Positions 1-5,313 of a stretch of 6,137 nt of DNA are shown here, in pieces. The DNA is taken from the NCBI GenBank assembly GCA_026392145.1, contig JAPLCS010000092.1, positions 5,434 through 11,570 on the forward strand, in the 5' to 3' direction. The position numbers and the translations under genes were made by a program. The stretch is from Fimbriimonadales bacterium (GTDB taxonomy: Bacteria; Armatimonadota; Fimbriimonadia; Fimbriimonadales; Fimbriimonadaceae). Every line of letters begins with the position of its first letter. Within the stretch, counting starts at the first letter, position 1. Below the pieces are notes generated by a model. The model was not told the DNA's origin, ran no database searches, and saw only the letters and a list, made by a program, of their open reading frames with translations.

Positions 1-395
1 GAAGTTCCCGGCGTGTGAAGATTTGCCTTAGTGATTCGCTTTTCGACGGTTGCTGGGTCCATGACCCCATGATTTGAGGGAAGGGTCCATGTGAGAACGG
101 CGGACAGAATAGCGGGAGCTCCAACTTCATAGTAGATAACATGAGCCTCCTCCTCAACAATCATGGCGCTACCAGGTTGAGTGTGAGTGGCAATTGCCAT
201 TTGGTTTCCCATGGTGCCACTAGGCACAAACACTGCAGCTTCTTTGCCCATCATGGCAGCGGCTGTTGCTTCAAGTTCCGCCACGGTGGGGTCATCCAAC
301 AGAACGTCATCGCCGAGGGAAGCTGTTTGCATCGCGGCATACATTTCTGGTGTGGGACGGGTAACGGTATCGCTGCGAAGATCAATCGGACTCAT
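1..395 (-). CDS. ltaE: L-threonine aldolase, N-terminal part (cut by window edge)
   Basis: Partial gene; the ATG is at 395-393 and the frame stays open to the left edge, giving 131 codons of a protein usually about 340 residues long. The family is a PLP-dependent fold-type I enzyme that splits L-threonine or L-allo-threonine into glycine and acetaldehyde in the cytoplasm. Seen here: DLRSDTVTRPTPEM at residues 5-18, GDDV (28-31), DPTVAELE (35-42), GKEAAVFVPSGTMGNQ (50-65), the last being the PLP-phosphate-binding region, and H85 where the family has the histidine that stacks on the cofactor ring. The fragment ends at LHTPGT, shortly before the expected EN(T)H segment; the Schiff-base lysine lies outside the window. 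No strong Shine-Dalgarno sequence precedes the ATG. The gene is divergent from the oxidoreductase gene, with 82 bases between the starts. Family assignment is firm; substrate stereospecificity cannot be read from this part. Confidence 0.93.
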   Translation of the reverse strand, partial: MSPIDLRSDTVTRPTPEMYAAMQTASLGDDVLLDDPTVAELEATAAAMMGKEAAVFVPSGTMGNQMAIATHTQPGSAMIVEEEAHVIYYEVGAPAILSAVLTWTLPSNHGVMDPATVEKRITKANLHTPGT

Positions 396-428
396 GGTTT
401 GTCTCGCTCTAGGTTACACCCAATCAAG

Positions 429-456
429 TTGAAGAACTGTGAGGGATGCTTATTAT
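429..456 (+). promoter_or_regulatory. Candidate sigma70 promoter for the Gfo/Idh/MocA gene
   Basis: TTGAAG (429-434) and TATTAT (451-456) are separated by 16 bases and sit 22 bases upstream of the ATG at 478. The -10 matches 5 of 6 and the -35 matches 4 of 6 consensus positions. The predicted transcript would start near 463, leaving a leader of only about 15 bases. The promoter lies in the 82-base divergent gap with the threonine aldolase gene. The call rests on consensus resemblance only. Confidence 0.4.
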
Positions 457-477
457 CGGGTAAGACGAGTTTGAAAA

Positions 478-1491
478 ATGAGAGCTTTACTTGTGGGTGC
501 CGGCGGAATGGGGCGAACGTGGGCTAAGAATCTTGCGGAGCATGGTGAAATTGAGTTAGCGGGATGGGTGGATGTTATTCCGGGTCAAGTTGAAACGGCG
601 TCTGAAATGGTCGGATTATCTCCGATGCCGTTTACTAACTTGAATCAAGCCATCTCAGAGGTGAAGCCTGATTTCATTGTCGATGTTACGATTCCAGAAG
701 CCCATGAAGAGGTGACCTTAACGGCATTACGAAATGGCATTCCGATCATCGGTGAAAAGCCGATGACGGTATCCATGGAATCAGCCAAGCGGATGGTGCA
801 TGCCAGTGAAGCCAGTAACACCCTATATATGGTGAGTCAGAGTCGGCGTTACGATGGACGCCAGGCGGCTTTCAAAGAACTTGTTAAGAAGTGCGGAAAG
901 CTCGGCATTATCAATGCTGATTTCTACATTGGGGCTCATTTTGGTGGCTTTCGGGATGCGATGGACCATGTGTTGATACTGGATATGGCGATCCATACGT
1001 TTGATCAGGCGAGGGAGATATCGGGCTTGAATCCGGTGAGCGTTTATGCGGAGGAGTTTAATCCCGAGTGGAGTTGGTACCGGCATGGGTCATCGGCAAA
1101 CTGTTTGTTCGACATGGAGGGTGGCTCAAAGTTTAATTATCGTGGGTCGTGGTGTAGCGAAGGTCTTCACTCGTCGTGGGAAGGGGAGTGGAGAGTGGTG
1201 GGTGAACATGGAACCGCAAAGTGGAATGGACACGAAGAGGTTAATGCGGAAATTGTCACGGCGACGGCTGGCTTTCACTCCGAATTTGAACCATTTTCTT
1301 CAGAGCCGTTCAACGTAAAGGCAGGAATTGCGGGAACTTTGGAGGAATTTTTGAACGCACTGAAGACTGGGCATTTGCCGAGAGGGGAGTGTCACGATAA
1401 CATTTTGAGCCTGGCGATGGTTTTTGGTGCGATTGAGAGTGCCAAACGAGGTTGCAGAGTCACGATTGATGAGATGCTTTCGTTGGCATGA
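478..1491 (+). CDS. Gfo/Idh/MocA-family NAD(P)-dependent oxidoreductase
   Basis: The 337-residue protein has the usual length for this family of cytoplasmic dehydrogenases, which oxidise or reduce sugars, inositols and related polyols. The N-terminal Rossmann fold is marked by GAGGMG at residues 7-12, with an acidic residue D32 at the end of the second strand (GWVDV), which usually favours NAD(H). The family signature EKP is at 93-95 (IIGEKPMTV), K94 being the conserved catalytic lysine, and the second active-site motif DMAIHTFDQ is at 169-177, with H173 the likely catalytic histidine. The C-terminal half is the alpha/beta substrate-binding domain. The start is chosen because the Rossmann strand (MRALLVGAGG) begins at once, as in most members; there is no clear Shine-Dalgarno sequence, only GACGAG about 10 bases upstream. 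The substrate cannot be predicted, and the neighbours do not suggest a sugar operon. No terminator is obvious after the stop. Confidence 0.93.
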   Translation: MRALLVGAGGMGRTWAKNLAEHGEIELAGWVDVIPGQVETASEMVGLSPMPFTNLNQAISEVKPDFIVDVTIPEAHEEVTLTALRNGIPIIGEKPMTVSMESAKRMVHASEASNTLYMVSQSRRYDGRQAAFKELVKKCGKLGIINADFYIGAHFGGFRDAMDHVLILDMAIHTFDQAREISGLNPVSVYAEEFNPEWSWYRHGSSANCLFDMEGGSKFNYRGSWCSEGLHSSWEGEWRVVGEHGTAKWNGHEEVNAEIVTATAGFHSEFEPFSSEPFNVKAGIAGTLEEFLNALKTGHLPRGECHDNILSLAMVFGAIESAKRGCRVTIDEMLSLA

Positions 1492-1606
1492 TTTACGATT
1501 AGTTGTAATTGAATAGCAAAATTGCTGGGGACATCGTTGATGGCTTGTGGAACTGAACAAACGTCAGATTCCTCAAGTTAGGTCAAGCGGGCTTGGAAAA
1601 ACGGGG

Positions 1607-1645
1607 AAACCTAGTGTTTTTCGCATAAGTGTGAGGAACAGGTTT
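1607..1645 (+). promoter_or_regulatory. Leader hairpin upstream of pilin 1
   Basis: AAACCT (1607-1612) can pair with AGGTTT (1640-1645). Inside it, GTTTTTCGCA (1616-1625) can pair with TGTGAGGAAC (1630-1639) through ten consecutive pairs, three of them G-U, closed by the four-base loop TAAG. Bases 1613-1615 form a bulge. No T tract follows, so this is not an intrinsic terminator of the upstream gene. It lies about 70 bases before the pilin 1 start. It matches no riboswitch family that I recognise. Confidence 0.4.
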
Positions 1646-1700
1646 GTGGAATCCGACAATTGATAGGGAGATTCTTGGGAGCAGACCAAGAAACCACAAA
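1643..1700 (+). promoter_or_regulatory. Second structured segment of the pilin 1 leader
   Basis: TTTGTGG (1643-1649) is complementary to CCACAAA (1694-1700), enclosing a perfect 7-bp hairpin TTCTTGG (1672-1678) / CCAAGAA (1686-1692) with a 7-base loop. A purine-rich AGGGAG (1665-1670) lies just before the inner hairpin, too far from the pilin start to act as a normal ribosome-binding site unless the hairpin brings it close. Bases 1643-1645 are shared with the upstream hairpin, so the outer pairings of the two structures exclude each other. Pairings were found by eye; no energy was computed. Confidence 0.38.
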
Positions 1701-1716
1701 AACTATGAAGCGCACA

Positions 1717-2049
1717 ATGCAACGAAACCGAGCTTTCACGCTCGTCGAAATCATGATCGTCGTCTTGATCATCGGTATCTTGATGGCCATCGCAGTTCCA
1801 AACTTCGTGAAGGCTCGAGAAAGCAGCCGACGAAACACTTGTATCGCCAACCTTAAGCAAGTTGACTCCGCCAAAGAGCAATGGGCTATGGACCAGCGAA
1901 AGAACGCTGGTGATGCCTGCGCATTGACCGACCTCGTCGGTACAGCGGCTTACCTCAAAGCGAACCCAACCTGCCCAAGCGGTGGTACTTACACTGTTGC
2001 AGCAGTAGGAACCAACCCAACTTGTTCGATTACAGGACATACACTCTAA
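1717..2049 (+). CDS. Type IV pilin-like protein 1 (probable major copy)
   Basis: The predicted prepilin has 110 residues: a short basic leader MQRNRA, a prepilin peptidase site A|FTLVE with the conserved Glu at mature position 5, a hydrophobic helix (mature residues 1-24) that anchors the subunit in the inner membrane and packs the pilus core, then a small globular domain. The four cysteines are at mature 36, 62, 80 and 97; the last two, in TCPSGG and TCSITGH, probably form a C-terminal disulfide. Length and tail match small pilins/pseudopilins known as 'prepilin-type N-terminal cleavage/methylation domain' proteins. I choose the start at 1717 because pilins 2 and 3 also have six-residue leaders; ATG 1705 (leader MKRTMQRNRA) and TTG 1660 are in-frame alternatives. 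No Shine-Dalgarno sequence is close. Codon choice is very uniform (Asn AAC 7/7, Arg CGA 6/6, Pro CCA 4/4), suggesting high expression. It could serve an adhesion, motility, DNA-uptake or type II secretion-like machine. Confidence 0.9.
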   Translation: MQRNRAFTLVEIMIVVLIIGILMAIAVPNFVKARESSRRNTCIANLKQVDSAKEQWAMDQRKNAGDACALTDLVGTAAYLKANPTCPSGGTYTVAAVGTNPTCSITGHTL

Positions 2050-2068
2050 ACTTGATTTAAGAGTCGTT

Positions 2069-2096
2069 GCATAGCCCAGATTTTTTCTGGGCTTGC
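2069..2096 (+). terminator. Hairpin after pilin 1, possible weak or decayed terminator
   Basis: AGCCCAGA (2073-2080) pairs perfectly with TCTGGGCT (2086-2093) around a TTTTT loop. GCA/TGC extends the stem at 2069-2071 and 2094-2096 if T2072 is bulged. The core begins 23 bases after the pilin 1 stop. The sequence downstream is T-rich but has no continuous T run, so termination is probably partial. The stem could also act as an mRNA-stabilising or processing element between cistrons. Confidence 0.6.
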
Positions 2097-2110
2097 GATT
2101 CTTTGATTTT

Positions 2111-2117
2111 AGGTGGG
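2111..2117 (+). promoter_or_regulatory. Ribosome-binding site of pilin 2
   Basis: AGGTGGG is placed 8 bases before the ATG at 2126. It is the only convincing Shine-Dalgarno sequence in the window, and it fixes the pilin 2 start with a six-residue leader. By homology it also supports the short leaders chosen for pilins 1 and 3. Confidence 0.7.
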
Positions 2118-2125
2118 AAAAAAAT

Positions 2126-2458
2126 ATGAGAAAAAACAAAGCTTTTACACTCGTTGAAATCATGATTGTGGTGTTGATCATCGGGATCTTGATGGCGATC
2201 GCAGTGCCGAATTTTGTTAAGGCTCGTGAAAGTAGTCGGCGAAATACTTGCATTGCCAATCTGAAACGAATCGATTCGTCGAAGGAACAGTGGGCGATGG
2301 ACCAGCGCAAAAATGCTGGTGATGCTTGCGCGATGACCGACTTGGTTGGGACTGCAGCGTACATGAAGGCAAACCCGGCATGTCCGAGCGGTGGAACCTA
2401 CACAGTCAATGCTGTAGGTACGAACCCTGCCTGCTCCATTACTGGCCACACACTCTAA
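2126..2458 (+). CDS. Type IV pilin-like protein 2 (near-identical paralogue of pilin 1)
   Basis: The prepilin has 110 residues: leader MRKNKA, cleavage A|FTLVEIMIVV, Glu5 present, membrane helix at mature 1-24, and cysteines at mature 36, 62, 80 and 97. The 104-residue mature protein differs from pilin 1 at only 8 positions (for example KQVDSA to KRIDSS, two Leu to Met, two Thr to Ala), all after residue 41, so the assembly helix is unchanged. At DNA level the two genes differ at many third codon positions. Asn is mostly AAT here (5 of 8), Pro is CCG or CCT, and Arg uses six codons in five spellings, in contrast to the uniform codons of pilin 1. A good Shine-Dalgarno sequence sits 8 bases upstream. 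A strong terminator follows the stop. It is probably a secondary or conditionally expressed subunit that can co-assemble with pilin 1. Confidence 0.92.
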   Translation: MRKNKAFTLVEIMIVVLIIGILMAIAVPNFVKARESSRRNTCIANLKRIDSSKEQWAMDQRKNAGDACAMTDLVGTAAYMKANPACPSGGTYTVNAVGTNPACSITGHTL

Positions 2459-2480
2459 CGTAGTCACAACAATGCCGAAG

Positions 2481-2516
2481 GTAGCCCAGGTTACGCGCCT
2501 GGGCTACATTTTTTTT
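2481..2516 (+). terminator. Strong intrinsic terminator after pilin 2
   Basis: GTAGCCCAGG (2481-2490) and CCTGGGCTAC (2498-2507) form a perfect 10-bp GC-rich stem around a 7-base loop, followed by A and eight T (2509-2516). It begins 22 bases after the pilin 2 stop and shares the AGCCCAG/CTGGGCT core with the hairpin after pilin 1. It ends 3 bases before the pilin 3 ATG, so read-through would have to cross it for pilin 3 to be expressed from the upstream promoter. Confidence 0.9.
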
Positions 2517-2519
2517 ACT

Positions 2520-2870
2520 ATGAAATATTCAAAAGCCTTTACACTTGTCGAGATCATGATCGTCGTGCTTATCATTGGTATCCTCTTGGCAATTGCAGTT
2601 CCCAATTTTGTGAGGGCAAGAGAGGTAAGTCAGAAAAATACTTGCATCTTGAACTTAAAGGAAATGGATGGAGCGAAAGAGCAGTGTGCCATGGAGCGTA
2701 GGTCCGCTCCCGGAGAAGATATTTCAGGATATGTAATCGGGACCCCTAGCCCGACCAAACCGCTCCAGTTTTACTTGAAGAGTATGCCCATTTGTCCGAG
2801 TGGAGGAACCTATAGTTTCGGTGTCGTGGGAGTCAATCCATCGTGCTCAATCTCGGGTCATGTGCTTTAG
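2520..2870 (+). CDS. Type IV pilin-like protein 3 (divergent paralogue)
   Basis: The prepilin has 116 residues: leader MKYSKA, cleavage A|FTLVEIMIVVLIIGIL, Glu5 present, a membrane helix almost identical to pilins 1 and 2 (one Met to Leu), then a diverged globular part six residues longer (mature 110 residues), with an insertion around mature 60-80 (SPTKPLQFYL). The CPSGGTY...PSCSISGHVL tail is kept. Cysteines are at mature 36, 50, 86 and 103: compared with the paralogues, the Cys at 62 is gone and Trp50 has become Cys. The ATG at 2520 follows the terminator T tract directly and has no Shine-Dalgarno sequence. An in-frame ATG at 2472 would read through the terminator hairpin and give a 22-residue leader, which is less like the sister genes. 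It is probably a minor, weakly expressed or separately controlled subunit. There is no clear terminator after it, only a T-rich stretch at 2873-2886. Confidence 0.88.
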   Translation: MKYSKAFTLVEIMIVVLIIGILLAIAVPNFVRAREVSQKNTCILNLKEMDGAKEQCAMERRSAPGEDISGYVIGTPSPTKPLQFYLKSMPICPSGGTYSFGVVGVNPSCSISGHVL

Positions 2871-2955
2871 CTCTTTTTGTTTTTCATGTCCACTTGGATT
2901 GTCCATTGATTTATGGAAAAAGCTAAATGGAGATGAGGAATCAGGTTGTTTTGGC

Positions 2956-2989
2956 TCTAGAAATCAACTAAAACTACTTGGATTCTAGA
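2956..2989. repeat. Imperfect inverted repeat between pilin 3 and the HDOD-like gene
   Basis: TCTAGAAATC (2956-2965) and GATTCTAGA (2981-2989) are complementary over nine pairs with one bulged A, separated by 15 bases. No T run follows on either strand, so it is not a standard terminator. It may be an operator or a chance AT-rich palindrome. The remainder of 2871-3051 shows no gene that I can support. Confidence 0.35.
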
Positions 2990-3051
2990 TTCAAACAGCC
3001 GATAACTTAATTAGCTGGTGCGCCAGTTACCATCAAGGGTTAATATTCATC

Positions 3052-3858
3052 ATGAGACTGAGCCACTTTGCACCGCTTCCGCCGACCACGGCGACGTTGC
3101 TGGTTCAGGCATCTCACCCTGATTCCCGAACTACTTTGACCGTTATCGCCAGTGACAAAATGGTGTACGGGACGGTCAGAATTATGTGCGAATTCTTGGG
3201 ATTCGAAAGTTCCTTGCCTCACATGATTCAAACGGCAGGAGTCGCGCCCCTCTCTCAACTTGCTATCGCTTGTGACTTGTGGATATCTGGTTCACGATTG
3301 CAAAGCAAAATTGTTGATAGTGCGCGGATGTCACTCGGTGCGTTGGTGATTGGTTGCCTTACACCGTTGGCGGTGGAGCAGGATTTGAATGAGGGTACGG
3401 CAGCGACTCAGATTCGAGCTGCCTCGTTTGGATTGTTTTCTTCGCTTGCTTACAGCCTGGTGGCTCGGCAGGATCCGGAGCAATTTGATAGTGTCGCATC
3501 GGTAGCTCAGATGAGACAAATTCCTATTGCGGATGCCTATCAGTCGGTGGTGGGTGAGTCGATTCGTGACGCCGCCGGCCGGCTGGCTCATGCGTGGGGA
3601 CTTACTCGAGAACTTTCAATTGCACTTCAGGGACCAAAAGATTTTTATCTTGACCCTACCGAGCGTCTGATTGTAGATGCGTGTGAGGTTGCGACTATGG
3701 CAGCTCAGGCTGCTGGCGTTAGTGTTGAGCCGTGGCCGTATATCGCCAAGCAGGATAGCATTGAGCAGATTGCTCTGATTCAGGCGATGGCAATGAGAGC
3801 CAAGCGCGTGGCGGGAAGACTTGAGGAAGAGTTGGAAAACCTCCGCTCCTCTGCTTGA
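3052..3858 (+). CDS. Uncharacterised protein with a degenerate HDOD-like domain
   Basis: The 268-residue protein is alpha-helical and probably cytoplasmic, with no signal peptide. The N-terminus (FAPLPPTTATLLVQASHPDS, residues 6-25) has the shape of the HDOD opening 'LPPLP.....LL.L..DP..S', and residues 162-190 (AYQSVVGESIRDAAGRLAHAWGLTRELSIAL) resemble the HDOD closing segment, in which a helix with E..LG..H..VG..L...W.LP precedes the final HH. Here the histidines and aspartates of a true HD phosphohydrolase are absent, as in HDOD proteins generally, and the match in the middle is weak. The last 25 residues (MRAKRVAGRLEEELENL) are charged and may form a short coiled coil. HDOD proteins often act as signalling or regulatory adaptors near motility and pilus genes, which would fit the neighbours, but this is inference. 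AAGGG lies 15 bases before the ATG, rather far for a ribosome-binding site. It converges with the HD gene 36 bases away. Confidence 0.8.
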   Translation: MRLSHFAPLPPTTATLLVQASHPDSRTTLTVIASDKMVYGTVRIMCEFLGFESSLPHMIQTAGVAPLSQLAIACDLWISGSRLQSKIVDSARMSLGALVIGCLTPLAVEQDLNEGTAATQIRAASFGLFSSLAYSLVARQDPEQFDSVASVAQMRQIPIADAYQSVVGESIRDAAGRLAHAWGLTRELSIALQGPKDFYLDPTERLIVDACEVATMAAQAAGVSVEPWPYIAKQDSIEQIALIQAMAMRAKRVAGRLEEELENLRSSA

Positions 3859-3894
3859 ACTTGATGCCTTGTCATTTTTTAGCTATCAGTAGGT

Positions 3895-4488
3895 TCAGCT
3901 TCTTGAAGTTTCTGCTTGTTGAAAGTGCTGATTGATTAGCTCGATGGATTGTTCCCAGATAGTGGTTGAACCTTCCGCAGCGTGTTGATTCCTTTCAACT
4001 ACTGTTTCATAGGCAATTGAATGCTGAATCCATGTGCCTCCGTTGTTCCCGACGTTGAGAAAGAAGGCCGCTATGCGATCGACGCAGTGTGCGAACTTTG
4101 ATTCTGCGGATTCTCTGGATTCAAACTCTCGCCAGAGGGTCATGAATTCTTGTTTCTGCTCGGGTGGGAGGAGAGAAAAGATTCTTTCGGCGGCTTGCTC
4201 TTCTTTTGCCGCAAGGTCTGTATCCGCTGACTTTGCGTAGTGGAAGGTGTCTCCGGCATCAATTTCAACGAGATCATGAATCGCGAGCATTTTCACGACT
4301 TTGAGCAAATCGATGGGATGATTTGTGTGCTCGGCAAGTGTGATTGCCATTAATATGACGTGCCACGAATGCTCGGCTGAGTTTTCTCGCCGTTCTAAGC
4401 CGATTGGCGAGGTCATGCGGTGGACTTGCTTGAGCCTATCAACTTCGGCGATGAATTCAAATTGTTGGGCGAGACGGGTTTGGGTCAT
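3895..4488 (-). CDS. HD-domain phosphohydrolase, YfbR/HDDC2 type
   Basis: The 197-residue protein is a full-length member of the small HD hydrolase family related to E. coli YfbR and human HDDC2, which are metal-dependent 5'-nucleotidases acting on (deoxy)nucleoside monophosphates in the cytoplasm. Visible metal and active-site motifs: RRENSAEHSWH at residues 33-43 with H40, IHDLVEIDAGD at 70-80 with the HD pair H71-D72 and E75, and FAHCVDRIAAFFLN at 132-145 with D137. The downstream NNGGTW is also typical of the bacterial branch. The ATG at 4488-4486 has no Shine-Dalgarno sequence; the upstream bases contain a 10-base direct repeat. The gene is divergent from the AIM24-like gene and convergent with the HDOD-like gene. 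Nucleotidase activity is a family inference; the exact nucleotide preference cannot be told from sequence. Confidence 0.92.
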   Translation of the reverse strand: MTQTRLAQQFEFIAEVDRLKQVHRMTSPIGLERRENSAEHSWHVILMAITLAEHTNHPIDLLKVVKMLAIHDLVEIDAGDTFHYAKSADTDLAAKEEQAAERIFSLLPPEQKQEFMTLWREFESRESAESKFAHCVDRIAAFFLNVGNNGGTWIQHSIAYETVVERNQHAAEGSTTIWEQSIELINQHFQQAETSRS

Positions 4489-4492
4489 TGGT

Positions 4493-4511
4493 GTTCAAGA
4501 GCGTTCAAGAG
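4493..4511. repeat. Short direct repeat upstream of the HD hydrolase start
   Basis: GTTCAAGAG occurs at 4493-4501 and again at 4503-4511, a spacing of exactly 10 bases, or one helical turn. It begins 5 bases upstream of the HD gene's ATG, on the divergent side. It could be a pair of regulator half-sites or simply a small slippage duplication in the leader. Confidence 0.4.
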
Positions 4512-4538
4512 TGTGAGTGGAGATGACATTAAGTGATT

Positions 4539-4561
4539 GTCTACTTTCCCATATTGTAGAC
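4539..4561. promoter_or_regulatory. Inverted repeat in the divergent HD/AIM24 intergenic region
   Basis: GTCTAC (4539-4544) and GTAGAC (4556-4561) are perfect inverted copies separated by 11 AT-rich bases, roughly midway between the two divergent starts. Arm spacing is about 17 bases centre to centre, compatible with a dimeric regulator spanning one and a half helical turns, or with a weak RNA hairpin. No convincing -35/-10 pair with normal spacing was found around it. Confidence 0.35.
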
Positions 4562-4605
4562 GAGTGAAAAGTGTGGAATTGTGAGTGGTTCGGTACACTT
4601 TTTTT

Positions 4606-5313
4606 ATGGATGCCACACCTAGTTATTCGCTTAATGATTTTGTCACTGAAACGAGTGAAAGAGATAACCCAGGACATGATTTTGAACTTGAGTCAACCAA
4701 GATGTTGGAAATCAACCTCAATGGTCGGGTTTGGACGAAGCTAGGTTCCATGATTGCTTATCGTGGATCAGTGAAGTTTATTCGAGAGGGAATGCTTGAA
4801 GGTGGAATTGGTAAAGCGTTCATGAAAGCCCTCAGTGGTGAAGTTACTCCTCTCACCAAAGTGGAGGGTACGGGCAAGGTTTATGTTGCAGATGCAGGCA
4901 AGGACATTTCTGTACTTCGGCTTGAGAACACTTCGATTAACGTCAGTGGTAATGACTTACTTGCGTTTCAAGATTCTGTGAAATATTCGGTCACCATGCA
5001 CAAAAAGGTGTCGGGCATGCTCTCGGGTGGACTGTTCTCCGTTCGGTTAGAAGGTTCTGGCTTAGTTGCGATTACCACTCATGGCCGACCGTTGACTCTG
5101 AGGGTAACTCCTCAAGATCCGGTGATGACGGACCCTAATTCAACCGTTGCCTGGTCAGCCAACCTCTCGCCTGAGTTGAAAACGGACATTACCATGAAGG
5201 CATTGCTTGGGCGGGGTGGTGGAGAAACGTTCCAAATGATGTTCCAAGGTGATGGATTCGTTGTGGTTCAACCGTTCGAAGAGTCTCCTGTCGTGGCTAA
5301 CACTTCATCTTAG
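4606..5313 (+). CDS. AIM24/TIGR00266-family protein
   Basis: From ATG 4606 this gives 235 residues. The body from residue 21 onward matches the AIM24 (TIGR00266) family, an all-beta double-roll fold with an internal pseudo-symmetry: FELESTKMLEINLNGR then WTKLGSMIAYRGSVKF near the start, the glycine-rich EGGIGKAFMKALSGE, VEGTGKVYVADAG, and the closing GGGETFQMMFQGDGFVVVQPFE, which corresponds to the family's GSGE.F...F.G.G.V..Q segment. In yeast, AIM24 affects mitochondrial inner-membrane organisation; the biochemical role of bacterial members is unknown. The first 20 residues (polar, SLNDFVTETSERD) are an extension. There is no transmembrane helix. An in-frame GTG at 4585 could extend the protein by seven residues; I prefer ATG 4606, although a T7 run and no Shine-Dalgarno sequence precede it. 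It is divergent from the HD gene and convergent with pabA. Confidence 0.88.
   Translation: MDATPSYSLNDFVTETSERDNPGHDFELESTKMLEINLNGRVWTKLGSMIAYRGSVKFIREGMLEGGIGKAFMKALSGEVTPLTKVEGTGKVYVADAGKDISVLRLENTSINVSGNDLLAFQDSVKYSVTMHKKVSGMLSGGLFSVRLEGSGLVAITTHGRPLTLRVTPQDPVMTDPNSTVAWSANLSPELKTDITMKALLGRGGGETFQMMFQGDGFVVVQPFEESPVVANTSS

Noticed and set aside
141..527. Plus-strand frames over the threonine aldolase region
   Set aside because: The minus strand encodes a clear threonine aldolase N-terminus with multiple family motifs; the plus-strand translations are low-complexity shadows.
1526..1542. Possible sigma54 promoter, as is common for pilin genes
   Set aside because: TGG...TTG has roughly the right spacing, but the essential GC of the -12 element is GA and most other consensus positions fail.
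1585..1645. Possible c-di-GMP (GEMM) or other known riboswitch before pilin 1
   Set aside because: The characteristic conserved GEMM stretches are not present; only generic GGGAAACC-like strings were seen. It is reported as structured leader, not as a named riboswitch.
1573..2364. Long open frame (263 codons) on the minus strand across pilins 1 and 2
   Set aside because: It is antisense to the pilin genes. The differences between the two pilin copies fall mostly at third positions of the plus-strand frames, so selection acts on the plus strand; the minus-strand translation has no recognisable domain. The shorter minus-strand frame at 2057-2467 is rejected for the same reason.
3859..3894. Bidirectional terminator between the convergent HDOD-like and HD genes
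   Set aside because: There is a T6 run, but no compact GC-rich stem stands directly before it; the only pairing (GCTTGAAC with GTTCAGC) needs a bulge and a loop of more than 30 bases.
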